64,000 nucleotides of DNA from the NCBI GenBank assembly GCA_035048495.1, contig CM068544.1, forward strand, positions 8,302,138 to 8,366,137, given 5' to 3'. Below, one piece after another: positions 47,201-56,904 of this stretch. Within the stretch, counting starts at the first letter, position 1. Each line of letters begins with the position of its first letter. The translations under genes were made by a program, and so were the position numbers. The notes below the pieces were generated by a model. That model ran no database searches. It was not told the DNA's origin and saw nothing but the letters and a program-made list of their open reading frames with translations. The stretch comes from Euptelea pleiosperma (taxonomy: Eukaryota; Streptophyta; Magnoliopsida; Ranunculales; Eupteleaceae).

Positions 47201-47954
47201 GACCAATGACCACAAAGTGGTGGTCAAATTCCTAAAGGAGTTCATCTTCGCCCAATTCGGTGCCCCTAAGGCCATCATTAGTGATGGGGGCACCCATTTC
47301 TGCAATAGGATATTCGAGAAATTAATGAAAAAGTATGGGGTAACCCACAAGGTTGCCCTAGCTTATCATCCGCAGACTAGTGGTCAAGTAGAGGTTTCTA
47401 ATCGGCAGATCAAGCAGATCTTGGAGAAGATAGTCAATACCACACGTAAAGACTGGTCTACTCGTCTCACTGATGCTTTATGGGCATACATAACCGCCTA
47501 CAAGACCCCACTCAATATGTCTCCCTATCGTCTCGTCTTTGGGAAACCCTGTCATCTACCGGTAGAGATTGAACATCGTGCCCTGTGGGCCATTAAGAAA
47601 CTCAACTTCGACCTCGACTCTGCAGGGGAGGAGAGAAAACTTCAAATGAATGAGTTAGAAGAACTCAGAAATGATGCCTACAACTTGTCCAAGAATTACA
47701 AAGCAAAAATGAAGTGGATACATGACAAGAGCATCCTCAGGAAAGAGTTCCATCCAGGACAGAAGGTCGTTCTTTATAATTCTCGTCTTCATCTCTTCCC
47801 TGGGAAATTGAAATCTAGGTCGACCGGTCCTTATACGGTCACAGCAGTCACACCCTTTGGGGCAATCACTATTGAGGATCCCAAGGATCACTCCTCATTC
47901 CAGGTCAATGGCCAGATTCTTAAACAGTTCCATGAACTTGACGTATTGCGCTGA
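44286..47954 (+). CDS. pol: Athila-like pol polyprotein (protease, RT, RNase H, integrase), C-terminally cut
   Basis: Counting from Met 44286 (1222 residues): aspartic protease with LLDLGAS (Asp55) and ILGRPFL near 130; RT about 395-575 with RVCIDYRRLN, MPFGLCNAPATFQR and FMDDFSVFG (Asp517, Asp518); RNase H about 660-785 with CDASDYALG, EKELLAVVFALDKFRQYL and TDHAALRYL; integrase zinc region H871, H878, C906-C912; catalytic D941, D1000, E1036 (D-58-D-35-E); and a C-terminal GPYTV module. It would process, copy and integrate the element. The frame is the same as gag's, so the Met is not a true start. The stop TGA at 47952-47954 is the first three bases of an inserted LTR. The native frame resumes after it for 15 codons to TGA at 50728-50730. 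Confidence 0.92.
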   Translation: MCTVKRRTHVPKAAFLAEKATAFIQRNSVIKHKDPGSPTVQCEIGDNFSCTALLDLGASVNLIPFSVYQQLGLKDMKPTNVTLKLADQSIKIPRGIIEDVLVKVADFYYPVDFIILDTEPCQDNRILVILGRPFLATTNAHIGCRDGNMSIAFGNLKAEVNIFRLMQQDADREVTDEMCAVESLIPDSTEDILKQCLEHFGADFATESAISDLNDLLETAPLIEIPAPLIEFEPLITMAREPTLPFPTEVKPLQSVSSVTPTSTPSAPTLELKPLPTDLSYAYLGPKETYPVIIASALSTSERKKLLELLNEHKSAIGWTIDDIRGIDPSVCQHHIYLEDESKTSREHQRRLNPILKDVVRDEVLKLLDAGIIYPISDSKWVSPIHVVPKKARFTVVENENKEMVTQRLKKGWRVCIDYRRLNTNTRKDHFPLPFIDQMLERLAGHFYYCFLDGYSGYNQIPIAPEDHEKTTFICPFGTFAYKRMPFGLCNAPATFQRCMMSIFSDMVEKFLEVFMDDFSVFGSSFDDCLNHLGLVLQRCQDKRLVLNWEKCHFMVKKGIVLGHVISHQGIEVDKAKIDIISTLPIPKSVRDIRSFLGHGGFYRRFIKDFSQIARPLSHLLAKDSPFDFNADCVKVFERLKSELTTAPIIRPPDWTLPFEVMCDASDYALGAILGQRIDKRSHVIYYASKTLNSAQMNYSTTEKELLAVVFALDKFRQYLLATKVVVYTDHAALRYLMSKKETKPRLIRWILLLQEFDLEIKDKKGTENVVADHLSRLTLESSFDTQPIPETFPDEQLLAISVHPWYADIVNYLVTEEMPSHWSKQDKSQFLARVKYYSWDNPYLYKYCPDQIIRLCVPESDQLKILSSCHDQPCGGHFSTKKTAEKVLQCGFYWPILFKDAHIYCKTCPNCQHLGRISQRNMMPLTPIQVDEIFDIWGIDFMGPFPVSYDFEYILLAVDYVSKWIEAIPTKTNDHKVVVKFLKEFIFAQFGAPKAIISDGGTHFCNRIFEKLMKKYGVTHKVALAYHPQTSGQVEVSNRQIKQILEKIVNTTRKDWSTRLTDALWAYITAYKTPLNMSPYRLVFGKPCHLPVEIEHRALWAIKKLNFDLDSAGEERKLQMNELEELRNDAYNLSKNYKAKMKWIHDKSILRKEFHPGQKVVLYNSRLHLFPGKLKSRSTGPYTVTAVTPFGAITIEDPKDHSSFQVNGQILKQFHELDVLR

Positions 47955-49673
47955 AAGTAGGTTTTTTCCCGTCGTTGAGAGAACGACCCTAATCTCAACA
48001 CATTTGTAATTAATCCGATTCTTTTTCTCTGCAAAAATTAAGAATTCTAGCACAGTGGAAAGTCGGAGTCGAATCCGCACTCGGGATTAGTGAACGTGCA
48101 GTAAAGAACATAAAATGACGGACTTTCTTAATAGAAATTGATGGAAATGATGTTGGGGTGAGAGTGGTGATTGAAATGGTCTTTAAAACATTATTTGTTG
48201 TGATTTTAGAGAGAGAATGCTATAAATATCAAGAGCATTAAGAACACAGATAAAGTAAAGCATGAAAGGTGACCTATTACAATCAAGTAATAATGAAAAC
48301 TAAAATTTATTCAAAGTAATTAAAAGTCTTACAATATTTGCTAGAACTACACAAAGTTAAGAAAGCAACAATGAGAGAGAGAGAAATAAAGAAAAAGAAG
48401 AGAGAGATTGTAGAGAGAGAAAGTGACTAAAAGGATCTAGAGAGAGAGAAGTAGAGAGAGGAAAGGAGAGAGAAACTTACCCCGATCTTACCATTGGAAG
48501 GGAATCGACCATTGGATTAGCCTTGGGATGAATCAGTGGGTCGGATTATTGACCAAAGCGGTCCGCAGCGTGTTGGGTGCATGATGCAGTTAGAGTAGCT
48601 GGTTGCACATGGTGTGGAAGGCGGAGTTTTCATCGGTGCTCATGGAGAACATCAGTTTAGGGATCATGATGGTGACCACAACAAGGGACGGCGGTGTGGA
48701 GGTGAAGCCATGGGGGTTTGATGGTGGTGCAAGCTGTGGAGCGCCACCACGGTTGCTGTTTGGAGAGGAGAATCACCACCAATCCGTTGAGGTTTCCAGG
48801 CGGCATAGAGTCGTGGAGTGATGGATGTGGAGACCGGTTGTTCAGCAAGGATGGAGAACGGTAGGGGCGATCTCCTTCACTTATTCATCTTCTTATCTTC
48901 TTTTTCTTCTTTTTCTCTTTTTTTTTTTAAATTTTCTGCTGGTTTTTCTTTTGGCTTGGAAGAAAATGGTCAAGAAGAAGAAGAAGGTGAAGAGGAGTGC
49001 GGCTGGAGAGGCTAGTAGGCAGTGGAGGTGGTCTGCAAGAAGGATGAGAGGTCTGGACGGTGATGCAGGAGCAGGCGCACGGTTGAGGAGGGAGAAGACG
49101 GTGGTGCTGCTGGAGAAGGAGGAGAGGACGTCTAAAAAAAATGTTCGGGGAAGAGGTTGCAGGCTGCCAGAGTTCCCTGCGAATCGTTAGGAGATTTGCA
49201 ACGAGAAGGAGTAGCAAGACCCCAGCAACGAGAGGGAAACACAGCGGTGGAGAAGGATGGGGCGGTGCTGGTCGTAATCCACGGTGGTGGTGTTAATGGT
49301 GAAGCGCAGCAACGTGGGAACCCACCGTTGGGTTCTGGTGGTTCGCTGGAGCAGCAAAGAGAGCAGCACAGAGAGTGATTGCAAGGAGGAGCAACCGTCC
49401 TCAGTTTAGAGAGAATAGATGCAGGTGGCCGGAGTTGCAGGCTTGCAACTCCGATGGGAAGAAGAAGATGAAGAAAAGAAGGAGAAGAAGAAATTGGAAA
49501 GAAGAGAAGGGGAATGAAGGAAGAGAAGGGGAAAGGGATTAGGATGTTTTGGGGGGAAGAGAGGAGAAGAAAGGAGGGGGATTAGGGTTCGAACGAACCC
49601 TTCTCCCTCCTCTTATAAAGCTCCCTATTTCCTTTAATGGAAATAGGGTATTTTTGAAAATAAAAAAAAAAAA

Positions 49674-49705
<32 letters not shown>

Positions 49706-50677
49706 GTAAAAATCTACTTTTCTATGGGGAATCTCCCCAATTAGTGGACCCCCCATTTTTTTGAAATTTAATTAAAATTCTTTGGAAATTCACGGGGTCC
49801 ACTAACTGGTCGGACAGCGGGTCGATGATGATGGGCCCGGCTACTAGCCTACATGGATTTATGATGTCCATTGTCTCACAAGATGATGTGACAGACGGTC
49901 TAATGGCGATCGGATGGATGGTGACTTGATTGGGACCCAGATTGGTAGATCGACGGATCTAGAGAGATCCAACGGTCCGATTGAAGATCCAATGGTCCGA
50001 TGGAAGATCCAACGGTCAGAAAGCTAAGGGAGATGAGATAGAGCCGATGGACAGGAGTTCTAGGGTTAGGTCAGTAGATTTGAGGACCGAGAGATGAAGA
50101 GAGAGAGAGAATAAGGAGAGATGAGAGAGAAAGTATCAGAAAATGGAGATAAAAGTATTGACAGAGGGTCTGGAACCCTGGTCTTCACTGTGACCATCCT
50201 CACGCTTCTCCAGTAGAGTCGACTATCATTCTTTGCTGACTCATGTGGCTTTAAATGATTTGGTCCGTCTCTTGGTCATTGGCTCTCCTGCTCTCTTCGT
50301 TCTTTGGGCCGATTTTTTGGTCATCTTATTCAGCCCATATTTGGCCCATATCTTCTAGTCATAGCATGTGGGCTCTTTAAACTTTGATAATGGGCTTTCA
50401 TGATCGATTTGGGCCCACAAGTCTCGAGAATCGTCCCATCGGGGTTTCCTGCGACAGAAGAAGCGCGTAACGAGACTTTATTAGAACGGCTTAATATCTA
50501 GACTTCCGAAAATGTGTTTAATGCATGCAAATATACCATTTCGTCCAGAAAAGTGTGTTCTACGCAACAGAAGAGACTATTACGTAGAAAAGTAGATAAA
50601 TAGAGCATTTTACGTAGGAGAATGCAATAACGCTAAAAGGATAATTGCTTAAAATAAGCACTTTTGAGCGAATATCA
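47952..50677 (-). mobile_element. inner solo LTR inserted at the end of pol
   Basis: On the plus strand it starts TGAAAGTAGG and ends GCGAATATCA, with perfect TGCGC duplications at 47947-47951 and 50678-50682. The termini and much of the 2.7-kb body match the host element's own LTRs in reverse, including the (TA)n block (49674-49693), the TTATAAAG box (49613-49620) and a CCGGAGTTGCA hairpin (about 49429-49453). It has no internal region, so it is a solo LTR. It is younger than the host element's insertion. Confidence 0.92.
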
Positions 50678-50682
50678 TGCGC

Positions 50683-50730
50683 ATTCAGACTTTTGAGATC
50701 GATCTCATCGATCCTGTCTATGTCGACTGA
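50683..50730 (+). pseudogene. displaced 3' end of pol
   Basis: Directly after the second TGCGC copy, the pol frame continues for 15 codons to TGA at 50728. With one TGCGC copy discounted the phase is kept, so this is the original C-terminus separated by the LTR insertion. Confidence 0.8.
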
Positions 50731-52658
50731 TGATCCAATCAGTCTCCTGTGCTCCAACTTGGTTGGGGGTGCCTGTCACCCCCGTCATGTCTGGCTGAAG
50801 ACGTAAAACTTAGCGCTTTCGGAAAGGCAATTCCGGTATTCCTAGAGTATATGAGTCTCATGCATTTGTTATTACTGTTATATCTCTGGAACTGCAGGTA
50901 CATTCATTCTTCCGATCATCAGGTACCACACACTGTCGAGTTTCTGCCGACTTGGTAACATCCTCCCTGAACCTTTGCATCATCATCACCGATTTTTCAT
51001 CATTTTATATCCCGGTCATGAGCACCGAGGACAGTGCTATATTTTGGTTGGGGGTGGGGTATTTACCAAAACTCATGTCTTCATTTTGATAAAAATAAAA
51101 AAAATAATAAATAAAAAAAAAAAAAAAAAACTTCTTGTTTTTGGGGTGATTTCCGATGTTCTCCAAAAGTTTTCTAGAATTTCAAAAATGTGTCAAATAC
51201 CCTGACTTTGATTAGCTAAAAACCTCCGTTAAATCAGTATTGAGGATGTCAATTTTTGTTTAAAGTTAGCGTTGAGTCAAGTCAGGCGTGACTACAGCAG
51301 GTTTGAAAACTTAGAAAAACTCAGATTCGGCACAATTGTACACTATCAACATCAGAGTCATCCTAAGTTTGGAAATTCTAGAGATCCTGTGAGAAGAATT
51401 GTGGAGACCTAACCCTGTGAGCTTTCGAGCCTTTAATCAATTCAGAGGAGTATACAATAATTCTGAGTCACAAGATGACTCACTATTCTTCTTGCCCGCA
51501 ATATTCGTTGAGAGATCTCATTACCCTTTGATTTGATCATGGAACTCGGAACGACATCAAAATTGGATTACTACAACAGAACCTTCTCTGTATCCAGTCA
51601 AGACAGTATACATGATAGTGCAAACCCTCGAAAATGATTTAGGCCATTTTTCTGAACCATTCAGCCTTTTTACTCACCTGAATTATACTTTACTAGAAAC
51701 CCCTTGAACCCTTCTATAAAAGGCTTTTCTTTGTAAACCCATCAACCTAAAATCCAGTCCAACTACGAAGCATGACTGGCTACCCTTATTTTGAGATGGA
51801 CAAAAGAATAACTGATATGGGTGTACCGTGAAAAGAAAAATAAAGAAGAAGAATCAAAAGGAAAAGAAAGTGGTTCAAGCTGAAAACAAAATATGGAAAT
51901 AAAGTATGAAAAAGTGCTGAAAAGAAATTGAGCAGTCTTAGAAATATCAAGAAAAAGAGAAAAATACGAAAAAAGGAAAAAGAACCAGATAATGGTGTTA
52001 CGCCGCAGGAAAAATACAAGAAAATAGAGATATCCTCTCAAGATCTTTGAAATCCTGTATACCTTTATTTTTCTACACCTGACCTAAGCCTCATTACAAC
52101 CCAGGAAAGTCCTACTTGATTCTAGGATAGCACGATCATAAAATGTGGAGATTGAAAAAAGAGAAGCTATAGAGTTTGATCTAACGTTCCCGAGTGAAGT
52201 GGTATTCCAATCATGAGATCTTCTTCTGTTAAAGATGTCCTTCCTTTAAACAATACATATGTGAGATCTTTGCTTTCATATATCAACACATTTCCTCACA
52301 TATAAATTGAGAGAGAAGAAGAAAACCCTTCTTGTGTGATTCTATTCTGAGTGCTGAACATGTGAGATTTGAGGTCGTGGCAGAAAAACTTAGAGGTGAT
52401 CTGAAAATCTTTACTGTAGGATGATGAGAATGTTGAGCACACACACACGCAGAGTCTGACTATTCTGGGTCATGATTATCAGTCTGTAGTCTTGCCAAAA
52501 CTTTCAAACTCTTCGCTAGCATGTAACTATTTTTGCATCCATTCAATAATTTGACGAACGGTGTTTTCCCGGAGCTAATATGAAAAAGTGTGCAGCATGC
52601 GCAGAGCCCTTTTAAGCTCACTTATTTCGCACTAATTGCCAAGGATTGGCAACATGCT
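50731..52658 (+). other. non-coding 3' region of the full-length element
   Basis: This is 1.9 kb with no frame longer than about 90 codons, so the env-like gene of some Athila elements is absent. GGTTGGGGGT occurs at 50761-50770 and 51046-51055. The rest is A-rich (51090-51130 and 51780-52020). Confidence 0.7.
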
Positions 52659-52670
52659 GGTTGGGGGTTG
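52659..52670 (+). promoter_or_regulatory. probable polypurine tract
   Basis: GGTTGGGGGTTG ends immediately before the 3' LTR start at 52671. Position and G-richness fit the plus-strand primer, though Ts interrupt it. Two upstream copies of GGTTGGGGGT exist. Confidence 0.55.
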
Positions 52671-55422
52671 TGATATTCGCTCAAAAGTGCTTATTTTAAG
52701 CAATTATCCTTTTAGCGTTATTGCATTCTCCTACGTTAAAATACTCTATTTATCTACTTTTCTACGTAAGAGTCTCTTGTGTTGCGTAGAACACACTTTT
52801 CTGGACGAAATGGTATATTTGCATGCATTAAACACATTTTCGAAAGTCTAGACATGTAGTCATTCTGATAGAGTCTCATTATGCGCTTCTTCTGTCGTAG
52901 GAAACCCCGATGGGACAATTCTCGAGACTTGCGAGCCCACATCGATCAGGAAAGCCCATTATGAAAGCTTAAAGAGCCCACATGCTATGACTAGAAGATA
53001 TTGGCCAAATATGAGCTGAATAAGAGGACAAAAAAAGCCGGCCCAAAGAACGGAGAGAGTAGGAGAGCCAATGACCAAGAGACAGACCAAAGCGTTTAAA
53101 GCCACATGAGTCAGCAAAGAATGATAGTCTACTCTACTAGAGAAGCGTGAGGATGGTCACAATGAAGACCAGGGTTCCAGACCCTCTGCCAATACTTTTA
53201 TCTCCATTTTTTGATATTTTCTCTCTCATCTCTCCTTATTCTCTCTCTCTCTTCATCTCTCGGTCCTCGAATCTACTGACCTAACCCCAGAACTCCTGTC
53301 CATTGGCTCTGTCTCATCTCCCTTAGCTTTCTGACCGTTGGATCTTCCATCGGACCGTTGGATCTCTCTAGATCCGTCGATCTACCAATCTGGGTCCCAA
53401 TCAAGTCACCATCCATCCGGTCGCCATCAGACTGTCTGTCACATCATCTTGTGAGACGATGGACATCATCAATCCATGTGGGCCAATAGTCGGGCCCATC
53501 TTCATCGACCCGCTGTCCGACCAGTTATTGGACCCCGCGAATTTCAAAATAATTTTAATTAAATGGGGGGTCCACTAATTGGGGAGATTCCCCATAGAAA
53601 AGTAGATTTTTACTTAAAAAAAATATATATATATTTTTTTTATTTCAAAAATACCCTATTTCCATTAAAGGAAATAGGGAGCTTTATAAGAGGAGGGAGA
53701 AGGGTTCGTTTGAACCCTAATCCCCCTCCAATCTCTTCGAATCCTTCCCCCAAAACCAGCTCCTTCTTCCCCTTCGCCCTTAGCCCCATTCTCTTCTTCT
53801 TCTTCTTCTTCTTCTTCTTCTTCTTCTTCTTCTTCTTTTACCGGCCGGAGTTGCAGAACTCCGGCCACCTCATCTTCTTCACGTTCTTCTCCTCCTCCAG
53901 CCGCTGCCCAACCCCTTGCTCACCTCGCCAGCGCCTCCCTCATCCATTTACGCTCCACCAGCCACCGGAGTTGCAGGTTGCAACTCCGGCGAACTGTTGC
54001 AGCTGCAACCACCACCGTCCTTCACCATCCTCTCTTCTCTTGAGTTTTCAGAACTCCAAGCCGTCAACCCCTCTTCGATTACCCTCCTCAATAGCCAGTC
54101 GTAACCAACTTTCCTTCTTGCTGGGCGAACCAGCAAGAAAACTCCCCATGTTTCCACGCTGCCTTGCTGTGAACAGCGCCTCCACCTGCAAGTTTATGGC
54201 CTGCAACCTTGCAGGCCGTTAGCTTCATTCACTCTCCTTCCTTCAGCCGTTCTCCACATCGCCCTCTCCATTGCTATCCTCTACTGTCTCACCATCGATC
54301 ACCACTTGCTGGTTTCGTAGCCGCACACCACCTGCAGCAACCACATCCACCACCGCCCAACTTTGCAGCAGCTCCGCCCTCCTCCTTGCTCCACCTTCTC
54401 CAGCAGAACCACCACAACGAACCGCTACCACAACCACCGTCATCAATAGTAGCAGCAGTGCACTCTCTAATCGTTCCCCACCATCTTTCCCAAAGAAGAA
54501 AACAAAACCACAAAAAAAGAGAAAGAAAAGAGGAGAGGAAGATCTCCTCTACAGCCCCCTACCTGGTTCTCCTAGGTGGCTGCCATTAGAGGCACTTGCA
54601 TCCCCTCGTTTTCATCCTCCTTGGAACTCCACCGGTGATCTCTATTATCATCTTTGCCGAGCACGTCACCATACCGAGCCTGGATCCACTTCTCTGCACA
54701 TCGTCATGGCTGGACCACTCTTCGGGCCATTCTCTCCCGCCACACCACCCAAATCTGGTAAATGGTAAGATGTTCTCTCTCTACCTCTCACCTTTTCTCT
54801 AGTTCTCTTTTTCTCTCTTCCTTTCTCTCTCTAGCTTTCTCTATTTAGTTCTCTCTTTTTTCTACATTTTCTCTCTCTAGACCTTTCTAGCATCACTTTC
54901 TCTCTCCTCCTTGAGTTTCTCTCTCTAGAATAGCCTTCTTTAGTCACTTTCTCTCTCTACCTATATCTCTATCTTTCTCCCTCTATATCTTGCTTTCTAA
55001 ATTAGTTTTGTTAATTGTTCTTTGTTTGCGAATTTTATTTCAAAGCATTGTAATTTGGATTTTACTTTAATAAATAAAATTGTTTTTTCTTGATTAGGTT
55101 TTGAATGCTTCTTATTTATGTTCACTCTTGTTCATTGTTGCATTTTGATTATGTTAGTTCTCATTCATAGTTTTAATAATCTATCTCCAAAAAGCGTGTT
55201 TTAATCTTGCTATAATCAACATTCTCACCCTTTCATAAATTATCAGCATTTTCTGTTATTATTGTTCTTATTTGCCCTAACCCCGAGTGCGGACGATATC
55301 CGACACGAGCCACTATACAACCCTGTGATTTTTACAGGATTTGAGTGAACAAAGAAGCGGATTCTAAAAATGTGTTGAGATTAGGGTTTCCGATTCAATG
55401 ACACGGAAAAATCTTACTTTCA
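52671..55422 (+). repeat. 3' LTR, 2752 bp
   Basis: Same ends as the 5' LTR. It has an extra 16 bp at about 53002, a shorter (TA)n run (about 53625-53635), and lacks about 27 bp that the 5' LTR has next to the second hairpin (39040-39065). Hairpins lie at 53843-53866 and 53965-53989. The TATA-like TTTATAAG is near 53691. Confidence 0.95.
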
Positions 55423-56584
55423 GAAAACGATTGAGAAAAGAAGAAGGAGAAGGGGGAGGGGTTTTGGGGGAAAGGGAGGAGAAAAAAGGAGAGGGATTAG
55501 GATTCTAAAGAACCCTCTCTTCTCCCCTTTTAAAGCTCCCTAGTTTCCATTAATGGAAATTAGGATTTTTTTTGAAATAAAAAAAGTATTTTTTTTTTAG
55601 TAAAACCTTACTTTTCTTTGGGGAATTTCTCCATTTAGTGGACCCCCCTCTTTTATTTAAAAATAATTAATTTAAAGCATTTGAAAATTACGAGGTCTAC
55701 TAAATGGTCGGGCCACGGGTCGATGATGATGGGCCTGGCTACTGGTCCACAAGGATTGATGATGTCCATCGTCTCACAAGATGATGTGACAGACAATTTG
55801 ATGACGATCGGATGGATGGTGACTTGATTGGGACCCAGATTGGTAGATCGACGGATCTAGAGAGATCCAACGGTCTGGTAGAAGATCCAACGGTCCGATT
55901 GAAGATCCAACGGTCAAAAAGCTAAGGGAGATGAGACAGAGCCAACGGGCAGGAGTTCTGGAGTTAGGTCAGTAGATCCGAGGATCGAGAGATAAAGAGA
56001 GAGAGAATAAGGAAAGATGAGATAGAAAATTAAGGGGAGGAGATAGAAAATATCAGAAATAGGAGATAAAAGTATTGGCAGAGGGTCTGGAACCCTGGTC
56101 TTCACCGTGACCATCCTCACACTTCTCCAGTAGAGTAGACCATCATTCATTGCTGACTCATGTGGCTTTAAACGCTTTGGTCCGTCTCTTGGTCATTGGC
56201 TCTCCTGCTCTCTTCGTTCTTTGGGCCGACTTTTTGGTCCTCTTATTCAGCCCATATCTTCTAATCATAGCCTGTAGCTCTTCAAGCTTTGATATTAGGC
56301 TTCTGTGGTTGATCGTGGGCCCGCAAGTCTCGAGAATAGCTCAATCGAGTTTTCTGCAAGAAAAAAAAGCACGTAATGAGACTTAATCATAACGTCTTTA
56401 TACCTAGACTTTCAGAAATGCATTTAATGCATGCAAATATACCATTTCGTCCAGAAAAGTGTGTTCTGCGCAATGAAATAGACTCTTATGTAGAAAAGTG
56501 GATATTTATAGCAGTTTTACGCAGGAGAATGTGATAACGCTTAGAAGATAACAGTGGAAAATATGCACTTTTAAGCGAATATCA

Positions 56585-56904
56585 CTTACCTAAATAACTA
56601 GGAATCAAAGCATGGTTTAAAAAAGAGCAATTATAACTGTAATGCCCCAACCACTCCATCATGTTATTTAAAAATAATGCCCAAAATTGAAAAAATAAGC
56701 TTAGCATCGTGACAGTCGTTATTTTGGAACAAAAAAGTTATTTTACAATTATCTAAATTATTATCAAAAATAATAAAATAAATAATAATTTGTCACTTAG
56801 ATTTGACTTATTATAATGGTTGTTATCATAGATGTGATGGTAAAGTGGAGAATCCGTTACAATGTTACTGGGGGGCCCCATGTGGGATGCACGTCCACCA
56901 TACG
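56585..56904. other. spacer between two solo LTRs
   Basis: AT-rich, no gene. It begins with the 3' flank of the outer solo LTR and ends ATACG, the left target duplication of the next one. Confidence 0.5.

Larger units (their letters stand above)
37733..55422 (+). mobile_element. full-length Ty3/gypsy Athila-like retrotransposon
   Basis: Both LTRs run TGATATTCGC to TACTTTCA and are flanked by a perfect GAAAA duplication (37728-37732 and 55423-55427). Order: 5' LTR, primer-binding site, 1.8-kb leader, gag, protease, RT, RNase H, integrase, a non-coding 3' region, 3' LTR. Protease-RT-RNaseH-integrase order is Ty3/gypsy. The DLGAS protease, tRNA-Asp-type primer site, long LTRs and long 3' region point to the Athila clade. 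It is inserted in an older solo LTR and interrupted by another (47952-50677). Five in-frame stops make it non-autonomous. Confidence 0.93.
36200..56584 (-). mobile_element. outer solo LTR (Athila-like), split by a later insertion
   Basis: The LTR is present as 36200-37732 and 55428-56584. On the plus strand it opens TGAAAATAGG and closes GCGAATATCA, matching the other minus-strand LTRs. The pieces join across the GAAAA duplication made by the element at 37733-55422. Its own flanks are CCTAC (36195-36199) and CTTAC (56585-56589), a 5-bp duplication with one mismatch. With no internal region it is a solo LTR of about 2.7 kb, older than the element inside it. Confidence 0.85.

Noticed and set aside
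50731..52658. An env-like gene as in some Athila elements
   Set aside because: No frame over about 95 codons and no membrane or signal segments in a consistent frame on the plus strand.
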